Positions 17,805 to 25,786 of a DNA stretch of 64,000 nt are shown here, piece by piece; positions within the stretch are counted from its first letter, which is position 1, and every line of letters begins with the position of its first letter. A program made the position numbers and the translations under genes. The notes under the pieces were generated by a model that saw only the letters and a list, made by a program, of their open reading frames with translations, searched no databases and was not told where the DNA came from. Source of the stretch: Arthrobacter gallicola (lineage in GTDB: Bacteria > Actinomycetota > Actinomycetes > Actinomycetales > Micrococcaceae); NCBI RefSeq assembly GCF_014836775.1, contig NZ_JACSQD010000004.1, forward strand, positions 115,016 to 179,015, written 5' to 3'.

Positions 17805-17810
17805 TAAACT
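17805..17810 (+). promoter_or_regulatory. Candidate -10 box of the menB operon (leaderless)
   Basis: TAAACT ends seven bases before the menB GTG, with no Shine-Dalgarno between. This placement would put the transcription start on or next to the GTG. A convincing -35 box is not visible. Confidence 0.45.
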
Positions 17811-17817
17811 CGACACC

Positions 17818-18771
17818 GTGAGCACACTACTTCCCGCGCAGGTCTCTGACATTTTCGATCCCCGGCAGTGGCGGGTGGTTGGCGGCTTCGATGATTTCCA
17901 GGACATGACCTACCACCGTCAGGTGGAGCGCGGCGCCGACGGCACGGTGCTGCGGGACCTGCCCACCGTGCGGATCGCCTTCAACCGCCCCGAGGTACGC
18001 AACGCGTTCCGGCCCGGCACCGTGGACGAGCTGTACCGGGCCATGGACCACGCCCGGATGAGCCCCGATGTTGCCACGGTGCTGCTCACCGGCAACGGCC
18101 CCTCCCCCAAGGACGGCGGGCACTCCTTCTGCTCCGGCGGCGACCAGCGGATCCGCGGCCGGGACGGGTACCGGTATGCAGACGGAGAAAAGTCGGAAAC
18201 GATCGATCCGGCCCGGGCCGGACGGCTGCACATCCTGGAGGTTCAGCGGCTGATGCGCACCATGCCCAAGGTGGTCATCGCCGTCGTTAATGGCTGGGCG
18301 GCCGGCGGCGGGCACAGCCTGCACGTGGTGGCGGACCTGACCATCGCTTCCCGGCAGTTCGGGAAATTCAAGCAGACAGACGCCACGGTCGGCAGCTTCG
18401 ACGCCGGTTACGGCTCAGCCCTGCTGGCCCGGCAGATCGGGCAGAAGCGCGCCCGCGAGATCTTTTTCCTGGCCCGCGAGTACTCCGCCGAGGACATGGT
18501 TGCCATGGGCGCCGTCAACGAGGCCGTGGACCACGAAAACCTGGAGAAGGTGGCGCTGGAATACGCTGCGGACATCGCGCGCCAGTCCCCGCAGGCCATC
18601 CGCATGCTGAAGTTCGCGTTCAACCTGGCGGACGACGGGCTGGCGGGCCAGCAGGTTTTTGCCGGCGAAGCGACCCGGATGGCCTACATGACGGATGAGG
18701 CGGTGGAGGGCAAAGAAGCGTTCCTGGCCAAACGGGACCCGGACTGGTCCTCCTTCCCCTACTACTTCTAG
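17818..18771 (+). CDS. menB: 1,4-dihydroxy-2-naphthoyl-CoA synthase
   Basis: Crotonase-family enzyme that cyclises o-succinylbenzoyl-CoA to 1,4-dihydroxy-2-naphthoyl-CoA in menaquinone biosynthesis. At 317 residues it has the long actinobacterial MenB form. Motifs include RPEVRNAFRPGTVDEL, the MenB-specific FCSGGDQRIRG and GYRYADG, VNGWAAGGGHSLHVVADLTIA, QTDATVGSFDAGYGSALLARQIGQKRAREIFFL, and the C-terminal PDWSSFPYYF. The GTG start fits a -10 box seven bases upstream. It is followed after six bases by menE. Menaquinone is the likely electron donor for the divergent nitrate reductase. Confidence 0.97.
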   Translation: MSTLLPAQVSDIFDPRQWRVVGGFDDFQDMTYHRQVERGADGTVLRDLPTVRIAFNRPEVRNAFRPGTVDELYRAMDHARMSPDVATVLLTGNGPSPKDGGHSFCSGGDQRIRGRDGYRYADGEKSETIDPARAGRLHILEVQRLMRTMPKVVIAVVNGWAAGGGHSLHVVADLTIASRQFGKFKQTDATVGSFDAGYGSALLARQIGQKRAREIFFLAREYSAEDMVAMGAVNEAVDHENLEKVALEYAADIARQSPQAIRMLKFAFNLADDGLAGQQVFAGEATRMAYMTDEAVEGKEAFLAKRDPDWSSFPYYF

Positions 18772-18777
18772 GACGTT

Positions 18778-19914
18778 ATGGAACTCCTCCCCGTCCATAC
18801 GCCCGCAGGCTATAACGCCGGGGACCTGCTGGCCCCGCTTGCGGCGGCGCTGGCCGGTGAAGGCCCGGCGGTGGCGCCGCATGCCGACCCGGCCCAGACC
18901 TTCTCCGGGGAACTGCCCAATGATGACATTGCCCTGGTCATCAGCACCTCCGGTTCCACGGGCACGCCCAAGCAGACCATGCTCAGCATCGACGCGCTGG
19001 CCGCCTCCTCGATGGCCACGGCCCTGTCCCTCAAGCAGGACGGGCAGTGGCTGCTGGCCCTGCCGGTGCACTACATTGCCGGCGTCCAGGTGCTGATCCG
19101 TTCCCTGTTCGCGGGAACCCAGCCGGTCCTGCTGGACACGGCGAAGCCCTTTGACCCCGCAGCGTTCACCACTGCCGCCCTGGAGATGACGGACAAGACC
19201 CGTCTGACCTCCCTGGTGCCCACCCAGCTGCACCGCCTGCTCACCGAACCGGCCGCGGATACCCTGCACGCCCTGCGCCGTTTCGACGCGATCCTCCTCG
19301 GCGGCGCGGCCGCCGGCCCTGCCCTGCTGGCGGAAGCCCGCGGCCGGGGACTCAATGTGGTGACCACCTACGGCATGAGCGAAACCGCCGGCGGCTGCGT
19401 GTACGACGGCGTTCCGCTGCCCGGCGCGGACGTCCAGGAATACCAGGGCCGGCTCTGGATTGCCGGGGACATGCTGGCCGACGGCTACCTGGGGGCGCCG
19501 GAGCTGACCGCTGACCGGTTTGCGTTCCACTCCGGCAAACGCTGGTTCCGCACCGATGACACCGGGTCCGTGGCCGCAAACGGGACCGTGTCGGTTTCCG
19601 GCAGGCTCGACGACGTTATTGTCACCGGCGGGGTCAAGGTTTCCGGAGCTGCGGTGGCTGCGGCCGCCGAACAGCTGCCGGAGGTGCACCAGGCCATTGC
19701 CGTTGGCCTTCCCGACGCCGAGTGGGGCTCCGTGGTGGGGCTCGCCGTCGTCGGTCCCGTCAACCTGGACAGCCTGCGCGCGGCGATCCGCGCCGCGCTC
19801 GGCGCACCGGCGGTGCCCAAGACCGTGGTGGTGCTGGAGCACATTCCCCTGCTGCCCAACGGGAAAACCGACCGGCTGGCTGTCCGCAGCCTGCTCAGTG
19901 CCGCCCGTTCCTAG
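18778..19914 (+). CDS. menE: o-succinylbenzoate-CoA ligase
   Basis: ATP-dependent acyl-CoA ligase that activates o-succinylbenzoate for MenB. At 378 residues it is the short actinobacterial form. The AMP-binding loop ISTSGSTGTPKQTML is near residue 60, TTYGMSETAGGCVYDG gives the second motif, and WFRTDDTGSV, GRLDDVIVTGGVKVS and the C-terminal PNGKTDR lysine motif complete the ANL family signature. The ATG follows the menB stop by six bases. The last codons and stop lie in a 16-bp tandem duplication that supplies a second copy of the stop context just downstream. Confidence 0.95.
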   Translation: MELLPVHTPAGYNAGDLLAPLAAALAGEGPAVAPHADPAQTFSGELPNDDIALVISTSGSTGTPKQTMLSIDALAASSMATALSLKQDGQWLLALPVHYIAGVQVLIRSLFAGTQPVLLDTAKPFDPAAFTTAALEMTDKTRLTSLVPTQLHRLLTEPAADTLHALRRFDAILLGGAAAGPALLAEARGRGLNVVTTYGMSETAGGCVYDGVPLPGADVQEYQGRLWIAGDMLADGYLGAPELTADRFAFHSGKRWFRTDDTGSVAANGTVSVSGRLDDVIVTGGVKVSGAAVAAAAEQLPEVHQAIAVGLPDAEWGSVVGLAVVGPVNLDSLRAAIRAALGAPAVPKTVVVLEHIPLLPNGKTDRLAVRSLLSAARS

Positions 19915-19936
19915 TGCCGCCCGTTCCTAGGAACGG
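19897..19936 (+). repeat. 16-bp tandem duplication over the menE stop, creating a palindrome
   Basis: The unit AGTGCCGCCCGTTCCT occurs at 19897-19912 and again at 19913-19928. The first copy contains the final menE codons. The second copy, joined to the following bases, forms the perfect 16-bp palindrome CCGTTCCTAGGAACGG at 19921-19936. Confidence 0.9.
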
Positions 19937-20066
19937 CTGCTCCTCCCCTGTTTTCGTCCTGCGCGCACAGGTGCGGGAGAATATGACTGCCCGGCATTGC
20001 ACCGCCGGCTAACCCGCACAACCTGACTGAGCAACAAAAACTGAGCAAGAAAAGAAGGAAGATACT

Positions 20067-20954
20067 GTGGCCACAGCGGCGCAATGGTTCGAAGGAGCAC
20101 GCCCCCGGACACTGCCGATGGCGGTGGCCCCGGTCATCATCGGTACGGCAGCTGCGTTCGATCTCGGCTCCTTCCGCTGGGTCAACGCCCTGCTGGCGGC
20201 CGTCGTCGCGATCCTGCTTCAGGTGGGCGTGAATTACGCCAACGACTACTCCGACGGCGTACGGGGCACCGATGACAACCGGGTCGGGCCGCTGCGCCTC
20301 ACCGGTTCCGGCGCTGCCCCGGCAAAGCAGGTGAAATACGCTGCCTTCGCCTGCTTCGGTGCTGCGATGGCCGCGGGCCTGGCCCTGGTTCTGCTGTCAC
20401 AGGCCTGGTTCCTCCTGCTGGTGGGCGTCGGATGTATCGCCGCCGCGTGGGGGTACACCGGCGGCCGTAACCCGTATGGCTACCTGGGCCTGGGCGACGT
20501 TTTCGTGTTTGTGTTCTTTGGGCTGGTCGCCACGCTGGGCACCACCTATACCCAGGCCGGAGAAATCAACGCTGCGGCCCTGATCGGTGCGGTCTCCACC
20601 GGCCTCATCGCCACCGCACTGCTGATGGCCAACAACGTGCGGGACATTCCGACGGACCGCGAATCCGGAAAACGCACGCTCGCGGTCCGGCTGGGAGATG
20701 ACGCCGCCCGGATTACTTACGTCATGATGCTGGCCCTGGCGCTGCTGCTGCCCCTGCTGCTGGTTGGTGACTATCCGTGGGTGCTGCTGGTCCTGCTGCT
20801 GCTCCCGGCCTGTCTGATGCCCAGCTGGCTGATGCTCAAGGGCAAGAAGCGCCGCAGTCTTATCCCGGTGCTGAAGCAGACGGGCCTGATCAACCTCGGG
20901 TTCAGCGTGCTCTATGGCCTGGCACTGGTGCTGACGCACCTGCTGGCGCACTAG
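20067..20954 (+). CDS. menA: 1,4-dihydroxy-2-naphthoate polyprenyltransferase
   Basis: Integral membrane UbiA-family prenyltransferase (295 residues, eight or nine helices) that attaches the isoprenoid tail to dihydroxynaphthoate, giving demethylmenaquinone. The first Asp-rich motif is NYANDYSDGVRGTD and the second is RDIPTDRESGKRTLAVRLG. The N-terminal WFEGARPRTLPMAVAPVIIG is typical of MenA. The GTG at 20067 follows AAGGAAG with good spacing. It lies 152 bases after menE, so it may have its own promoter. A perfect 30-bp palindrome follows its stop by two bases. Confidence 0.96.
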   Translation: MATAAQWFEGARPRTLPMAVAPVIIGTAAAFDLGSFRWVNALLAAVVAILLQVGVNYANDYSDGVRGTDDNRVGPLRLTGSGAAPAKQVKYAAFACFGAAMAAGLALVLLSQAWFLLLVGVGCIAAAWGYTGGRNPYGYLGLGDVFVFVFFGLVATLGTTYTQAGEINAAALIGAVSTGLIATALLMANNVRDIPTDRESGKRTLAVRLGDDAARITYVMMLALALLLPLLLVGDYPWVLLVLLLLPACLMPSWLMLKGKKRRSLIPVLKQTGLINLGFSVLYGLALVLTHLLAH

Positions 20955-21217
20955 GGGCCGGCCACACGGCCGGCCGTGTGGCCGGCGCTGCGGCTGCTGC
21001 GCGGCCGGATAACACCGAGGACCACGCCCAGGAACAGGACCGCGGAGGCCAGCAGGAAGACCAGTGCGGTCAGCCAGGCGGCGTCAGTCCAGCCTGCTTG
21101 TAGTCCGTCAGCGTGGCCTGGGGCCGCGCCGGCCAGGACTCCGACGCCGCACCAGGACAGCAGGTGGACACCCGCCGCCACGACGCCGAGGTGCCCGGCC
21201 TGTCCGGCTGCCTTCAC
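20951..21217 (-). CDS. Small membrane protein, 88 aa, coupled to a response regulator
   Basis: Not recognised. Two hydrophobic helices are visible (about residues 9-32 and 46-70), with a basic cytoplasmic tail RPRSSRSAGHTAGR. The GTG start is three bases after the stop of the response-regulator gene, so it is likely translated from the same message. Its C-terminal codons are written across the 30-bp palindrome and its stop overlaps the menA stop on the other strand. This makes the last 12 residues unlikely to be under protein-level selection. Confidence 0.55.
   Translation of the reverse strand: MKAAGQAGHLGVVAAGVHLLSWCGVGVLAGAAPGHADGLQAGWTDAAWLTALVFLLASAVLFLGVVLGVIRPRSSRSAGHTAGRVAGP
20957..20986. 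terminator. Perfect 30-bp palindrome between convergent menA and the two-component operon
   Basis: The 30 bases are exactly self-complementary with no loop, centred at 20971/20972; the half-site is GCCGGCCACACGGCC. No T-tract follows on either strand. The position, two bases after the menA stop and inside the end of the convergent gene, suggests a bidirectional factor-independent terminator of the GC-only actinobacterial kind. A protein-binding site is also possible. Confidence 0.6.
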
Positions 21218-21220
21218 CGC

Positions 21221-21904
21221 TCAGCCGCCCAGCAAATAACGCTCATGGGCAAAGCTCACCAGCTGAATCCGGGTGCGCAGCTCCAATTTGTCCAGGACGC
21301 TGCGCAGATGCGTCTTGATCGTGGCCTCGGAAACGAACAGGCTCTGCGCCATTTCGCCGTTGCTGAGCCCCTTCGCGGCCAGCAGGAACACGTCCCGTTC
21401 CCGGGCCGAGAGGACCTCAAGGACCGACAGGTCCGGCTGCGCCGCCGGAGCATTTCGGGCGGCGTGGTCGAAGAGCGAGTGGATGGAGCCCGGAGCAATT
21501 ACGGAGTAGCCCGAGTGGACGGTCCGGATAGCGGCAAGGAGAAATTCGGGTTCCGCGCTTTTCAACAGGTAGCCGCTGGCACCTGCCTGGACTGCCTGGA
21601 CCACCGCCTGGTCCCGGTTGAATGTGGTCAGGGCGATGATCCTCGGGTGTTCGGTTCCGGCCGCGTCCGCGTTTCCAATAATCGCGCGGGTGGCGGCAAC
21701 GCCGTCGAGGACGGGCATTCGCAGGTCCATGAGCATCACGTCAGGGCGCCGCTCGGCAACCCGGTCAACTGCCTGCTGTCCGTCACCGGCCTCCCAGCAG
21801 AACTCCATGTCGGTCTGGCTGTCTATCAGCATGCGGATCCCGGCCAGGAACAGCGGCTGGTCATCAACCAGGGCTACGGAAATCCGGGTGCCGGACTCAG
21901 GCAT
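21221..21904 (-). CDS. LuxR/NarL-family response regulator
   Basis: DNA-binding response regulator (227 residues). The receiver domain carries the acidic pair in ALVDDQP, the phosphoacceptor Asp60 in VMLMDLRMP, Thr in IALTTFN and Lys in GYLLKS. The C-terminal GerE helix-turn-helix runs LSARERDVFLLAAKGLSNGEMAQSLFVSEATIKTHLRSVLDKL. Its start overlaps the end of the kinase gene by eight bases. It is the output protein of the kinase next to it; target genes are not evident. Confidence 0.94.
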   Translation of the reverse strand: MPESGTRISVALVDDQPLFLAGIRMLIDSQTDMEFCWEAGDGQQAVDRVAERRPDVMLMDLRMPVLDGVAATRAIIGNADAAGTEHPRIIALTTFNRDQAVVQAVQAGASGYLLKSAEPEFLLAAIRTVHSGYSVIAPGSIHSLFDHAARNAPAAQPDLSVLEVLSARERDVFLLAAKGLSNGEMAQSLFVSEATIKTHLRSVLDKLELRTRIQLVSFAHERYLLGG

Positions 21905-23297
21905 TATTGGTTTCCTTTCCGATCGTGCCGGGAGCCGTTCCGGCAGGCGCGGGTCCCGTCAGTGCCGGCTGCCGGTGCTCGCGGTCCCGTTCTGGCTGCT
22001 CGATCCCGGCTCTTTCCCCGGCCCCGGCTCGATCTCCCGCGCCGGCCCCGTCCCTGTCCCTGTCGCCGGGATGTCCGTACGGGATGAAGACGGTTACCCG
22101 GAAGTGTTCGCCGTCGGGCCCGGCTGTGAGCCAGCCTCCCGCCAGATGAGCCCGTTCACGCATACCGGCCAGCCCGCGGCCCGGCCGGCCGGGTTCTTCA
22201 GCTGTTGCGGGCTCTTGGGCCAGTGCGGAAGCTGCGTGAAGGGTCAGCCCCGGTCCGCTCCAGTCGAGGTGCAGGCGAACCTCGGCGTCCCGGCCGCCGT
22301 GTTTCAGCGCGTTGGTGAGGCACTCCTGAACAATGCGGAATACCGCCAGCTGCTGCCCGCTGGACAGCTCCACCGGCTGCCCGGAGGCGCTGTCTCGGAT
22401 CTGCAGGTTGCTGCGCATCCCCTCGACCATGCCGGTGATGTCCTTCATCTGCGGCTGGGGCGCGGTCATTCCGTCCTCGCTGACGCCCTCAATCACCCGC
22501 TGCGCGTCCACCAGCGCACTCCGCGCCGAACCGGCAATGGTTTCCAGGGCCTTGAGCACGGGCTGCGGCTGGTCCTTCACCAGGTACCGGGCGCCGTCGG
22601 CCTGTGCGGCGATCACCGCGAGTGAGTGCGCCAGGACGTCGTGCAGGTCCCGGGAGATCCGGGTCCGTTCCTGCTCCACGATCAGGTCAATTTCCGTGTC
22701 CTGGAGGGTGCTGCGGGCGAGGTCGCGGGCCTGAAAAAGGCTGCCGCGCTCCTGGTACAGGGACAGAAGCAGTCCGACGGCGAAGCACCCCGCTGCGATG
22801 AGCATCAGGAGGGAAAATAGCTGCCATCCATAGACCCTTAGGGTCAGCAGATCCCCGCCGTAGAGTGGTGGGAACCAGCCAACTCCTGCTCCATAACGCC
22901 AGGAGAGCATCTGGAAAGCCATGACAGCGGCGAAGACGATGTTCGCGGAGATGGCGATAACCCGCATCCGTTTAGTCCCGGCCCAAGCGATGACGCCCAG
23001 TGCAATGAATGAGCCAAGGTAAATGGCCCAATGCGTCGATCCCATGGGTGAAATCAGAAGGAATAGCTGGCCCAGGAGCAGGAGTCCGGTCAGCGCCAGT
23101 GACAGGATCGGCCACCTCGACGCGACGGCGATGGCCGCAGTCATCAACACGAGCGGAGCCGCACCGGGCCAAAACACGGGAAGGATGCCAACCGGCGCAC
23201 CCATCCGTCCAGCCTCCGCGACGCACCACAAAACAAAGAAAATCACGGCCCCTACCGGGGCGCCCCAGCGCCGGGCGTGATTCAAGACTGATTCCAT
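21897..23297 (-). CDS. Sensor histidine kinase, HisKA_3 family
   Basis: Membrane sensor kinase (466 residues). Six or so N-terminal hydrophobic helices lack a large extracellular domain, as in DesK/LiaS-type sensors. A short coiled segment (LYQERGSLFQARDLARSTLQ) leads to the dimerisation/phosphotransfer helix RTRISRDLHDVLAHSLAVIA with the phosphorylated His. The ATPase domain shows the N-box IVQECLTNALKHGG and a G-box GRGLAGMRERAHLAGG. The C-terminal 50 residues are a low-complexity Asp/Arg/Ala/Gly tail. The ATG at 23297 was chosen; no Shine-Dalgarno is seen, and TAGTGT eight bases upstream suggests a leaderless start. Confidence 0.92.
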   Translation of the reverse strand: MESVLNHARRWGAPVGAVIFFVLWCVAEAGRMGAPVGILPVFWPGAAPLVLMTAAIAVASRWPILSLALTGLLLLGQLFLLISPMGSTHWAIYLGSFIALGVIAWAGTKRMRVIAISANIVFAAVMAFQMLSWRYGAGVGWFPPLYGGDLLTLRVYGWQLFSLLMLIAAGCFAVGLLLSLYQERGSLFQARDLARSTLQDTEIDLIVEQERTRISRDLHDVLAHSLAVIAAQADGARYLVKDQPQPVLKALETIAGSARSALVDAQRVIEGVSEDGMTAPQPQMKDITGMVEGMRSNLQIRDSASGQPVELSSGQQLAVFRIVQECLTNALKHGGRDAEVRLHLDWSGPGLTLHAASALAQEPATAEEPGRPGRGLAGMRERAHLAGGWLTAGPDGEHFRVTVFIPYGHPGDRDRDGAGAGDRAGAGERAGIEQPERDREHRQPALTGPAPAGTAPGTIGKETNNA

Positions 23298-23405
23298 GAC
23301 TGTCACACTATCCACGGCAAGGGGACGCAATGCGCGGAAACCCCCGGATGACGGCAATCTCAAACCTGGGGCCAGCGGAATTCATCCCGGAAGCCAGCGG
23401 GCCGC

Positions 23406-24506
23406 CTACGGTTGTTTCCGTGAACCGGAAACCGTTCCAGCTCCCCGGTCCGATTCCTTAGTCCGGTATGCATTAACCAGGGCACAGGCGCGGGCCGCAG
23501 TCTCGGCGTCGGGCATTGAGAAGACATAGCGCTGCGCAAAGCCAGCCTCCAGAATCAGCGCCGGACCGCTGCCCATAATAAAACCAACACTTCCTCCATT
23601 GAGCCGGTAACCCCAGCCACCGAAGTCCATGGCCTTAATATCCTGGACGGAGGCGGCGCGTATCTCCCCGTAAGTCAGCGGCATAAGTTTCCAGAAGCCG
23701 CCGGCGAGTGCGCGGACACCATTCGGATCGATGATTACCCGGCCTTGGCAGAACACCCACAGCAGGGCAGCTGCCGGAACGCCGCACAGGGCCAGCGCCG
23801 GATGGATGAAGACCAGGCTCAGCGCCACGGCTGCTCCGGTCCCCAGACTGGCGGCCCACTTCCACCGGCCCATCGAGACACTAACCGCCAGCGGCTGCTC
23901 ATCGGCCGCCAGTTCTCGGGCGGCCAGGGAGACGGCTGACCCTCGATCCGCGGCGGCGTCGTCCAGGGCGGATGTTTCGGGGCTTTGCGTGCGCTCGTAC
24001 GTGCCGGGCCGGTACAGCCAGGCGCCGGCGGCCGCGGCCAGCACCGCCACCCCAGCTGCAGTCCAGATGACAGGTGCGGAAATTTCAGCCCGGGAGGAGT
24101 CTGCCAAACCGATCTGTCCGGCCACCACCGCAACGGAGAGCCCCGTCATCAGAACACCGAATCCGAGGCCAAAGCCCACCCCGAGCCGGGCCATAAGCGG
24201 GGATTGACCACGTGCGAGGACACCCAATGCGGTGATCAGGGCACCGCTTCCGCCGCCCACCAGAACGACGATCAAGGCGTGACCTGCCAGGGACATATAA
24301 CCGTCCACCCCGTCCCGGCCCCAGTGGCTGGCCAGCGGATCCGGCAGTTCCCCGGCGACGCTGAACATCCAGGCTGCGGCCAGGAAGCCAAGCCCCAGAT
24401 TTCCAGCGACAAGTCCGATCACCCATCGCCGGGTGTAGACCTGCTCGGCCGCAGGGGTGCGCAGGTTTCCACCGCTGGTTTCGGTCTGGCTGTGGGCGTC
24501 GCTCAT
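23406..24506 (-). CDS. DUF1648-type integral membrane protein
   Basis: A 366-residue membrane protein with about six helices. The N-terminal third resembles DUF1648 (helix, then ELPDPLASHWGRDGVDGYMS, then helix), a module seen in SdpI-like and phage-infection-like proteins. The C-terminal third (GRVIIDPNGVRALAGGF...LTYGEIRAASV) looks like a PH-like strand-rich domain ending in an amphipathic helix and a basic tail. No enzymatic motif is visible. Flanked by the sensor kinase operon (108 bases) and a DUF4229 gene. Confidence 0.75.
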   Translation of the reverse strand: MSDAHSQTETSGGNLRTPAAEQVYTRRWVIGLVAGNLGLGFLAAAWMFSVAGELPDPLASHWGRDGVDGYMSLAGHALIVVLVGGGSGALITALGVLARGQSPLMARLGVGFGLGFGVLMTGLSVAVVAGQIGLADSSRAEISAPVIWTAAGVAVLAAAAGAWLYRPGTYERTQSPETSALDDAAADRGSAVSLAARELAADEQPLAVSVSMGRWKWAASLGTGAAVALSLVFIHPALALCGVPAAALLWVFCQGRVIIDPNGVRALAGGFWKLMPLTYGEIRAASVQDIKAMDFGGWGYRLNGGSVGFIMGSGPALILEAGFAQRYVFSMPDAETAARACALVNAYRTKESDRGAGTVSGSRKQP

Positions 24507-24624
24507 GGCTGCGAGCCTACCTGAGAATGTGGTGCCGATAAGCCGGGCGGGGCTGGCCAGGAGGATGGCCGGGGTTGGGCAGACCGGGGCAGGGGCTGGG
24601 CAGGCCGGGGCCCGTCAGCAGCTT

Positions 24625-24933
24625 TTAGCTTTCGCGGGGCTTACGGTCGGCGTCGATCGCCACGTCCGGGTTTGCGTCCAGCATGGAATCTTCGGCCTGG
24701 GAGTCGTCCAGCTCGGCGCGGTTGCGTGTCGGCGGAGTCTTTTCGCTGAACCGGCTCTGGATGCTGCGGGCAGCGGCGTCGCGCATGTCCCGGAAGAACA
24801 GGTAGGTGACGCACCAAGCCAGAATGGCCGCGACCAGGGCGGAGAGCACTATTCCAAGCTGCAGGAACAGCCCGGCAATGAAGAAGACGACCACCAGACC
24901 AAGGCGGAGAGCGGTAAATTTCCAGAAAGCCAC
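24625..24933 (-). CDS. DUF4229 family membrane protein
   Basis: A 102-residue protein with two adjacent N-terminal helices (residues 8-27 and 30-47) and a charged cytoplasmic tail beginning FFRDMRDAAARSIQSRF, the DUF4229 layout. The last 40 residues are acidic and probably disordered. The function is unknown. In related actinobacteria such genes sit near cytochrome c maturation and menaquinone genes, as here. Confidence 0.8.
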   Translation of the reverse strand: MAFWKFTALRLGLVVVFFIAGLFLQLGIVLSALVAAILAWCVTYLFFRDMRDAAARSIQSRFSEKTPPTRNRAELDDSQAEDSMLDANPDVAIDADRKPRES

Positions 24934-25045
24934 GGCCCTATTCTACGGGTAGTGCCAGGGAACGGTTTCCAGGTAATTAGGGCGTTCAGGAGGTTCCCGG
25001 GATTCGCCGGGCCGGGCCGCAGCGGTCTCCTCTACAATTGGGGGC

Positions 25046-25423
25046 ATGCCCCGCTTCGTACTCATCGGCGTCATTGTCGTCGCAGTCTTGATCATCTACT
25101 CGCTCATTGACTGCATCATGTCCAAAGCCCACGAAGTGCGCAGCATCTCGAAGACTGCCTGGCTCTTCACGATCGTGCTTCTGCCGGTCCTGGGCGCCAT
25201 CCTGTGGTTCCTCTTTGGGCGCCCGATGCATGGTCCGGAGCCAAAACCGCGGGCCACCCGGCACCCCACCGCCCCCGATGACGACCCCGAGTTCCTGCGG
25301 AACCTGGAAATCCGCCGCCGGCAGAAGGCGAAGGAAGAGGAACTCAAGCGCCGCGAACAGGAGCTCGCCGACAGGGAGAAGCGTGCCCGCCAGAAGAACG
25401 ACGACGAAACTCCCAGCCCTTAG
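25046..25423 (+). CDS. PLDc_N-domain small membrane protein
   Basis: A 125-residue protein with the phospholipase-D-nuclease N-terminal (PLDc_N) module: helix 1 VLIGVIVVAVLIIYSLIDCI, the linker MSKAHEVRSISKTAWLFTIVLLPVLGAILWFLFGRP. The PLD catalytic HKD domain is absent. The C-terminal half is a highly charged coiled-coil-like helix (KAKEEELKRREQELADREKR). A role in membrane-associated assembly is conceivable but not shown. It is followed by a strong terminator. Confidence 0.85.
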   Translation: MPRFVLIGVIVVAVLIIYSLIDCIMSKAHEVRSISKTAWLFTIVLLPVLGAILWFLFGRPMHGPEPKPRATRHPTAPDDDPEFLRNLEIRRRQKAKEEELKRREQELADREKRARQKNDDETPSP

Positions 25424-25444
25424 CCACCAAGCACCAGGTCTGCT

Positions 25445-25474
25445 GCCCCGTCCCGGATTTCTCCGGGGCGGGGC
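25445..25474 (+). terminator. Terminator of the PLDc_N gene
   Basis: A 13-bp stem, 25445-25457 with 25462-25474, containing one G-U pair and a four-base loop, followed on the plus strand by ATTTTG. Confidence 0.8.
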
Positions 25475-25731
25475 ATTTTGCTGGTCGGAAGGTTTCAGCA
25501 GGGAGGGGGACGGCGCTTACCCCGTTTCCCTCCCCATAGGAACTTCCAGCCCGGGGTTCCCACACTTCGTTACCTGTGTGAAAAGTGAGACCACACCAGT
25601 CACAGGGAAAACACTGGGTGGGAACAATGGTCGCCTGGCCCGTCTGTCGGGTCTCGGCCGGCCAGATCGAGGAAACGCGTCCCAGAGGCCCACCCCGTCC
25701 CCACACACCCCGCACCGCCACGAAACCAAAA

Positions 25732-25764
25732 GGCCCCGCCCCGGAACGCGTCCGGGGCGGGGCC
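25732..25764 (-). terminator. Terminator of the ccsB operon
   Basis: A perfect 14-bp stem (25732-25745 with 25751-25764) around a five-base loop. On the minus strand it is followed by TTTTGGTTT, so it ends transcription coming from ccsB. Confidence 0.85.
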
Positions 25765-25786
25765 TTGGTCAGCACCAGCAGAGAGG

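Larger units (their letters stand above)
25424..25786. other. 363-base convergent intergenic region with two similar terminators
   Basis: Holds a plus-strand terminator at 25445-25474 and a minus-strand terminator at 25732-25764 that share the same right arm. The middle (about 25480-25725) shows no coding frame that looks real. Short CCTGTG and CACAGG arms at about 25573-25606 are the only further symmetry seen. Confidence 0.6.

Noticed and set aside
25573-25606. Possible Rex or CRP site (TGTG..CACA arms) in the gap before ccsB
   Set aside because: The arms are too far apart and lack the Rex core TTGTGAA..TTCACAA; the gap is between gene ends, not a promoter region.
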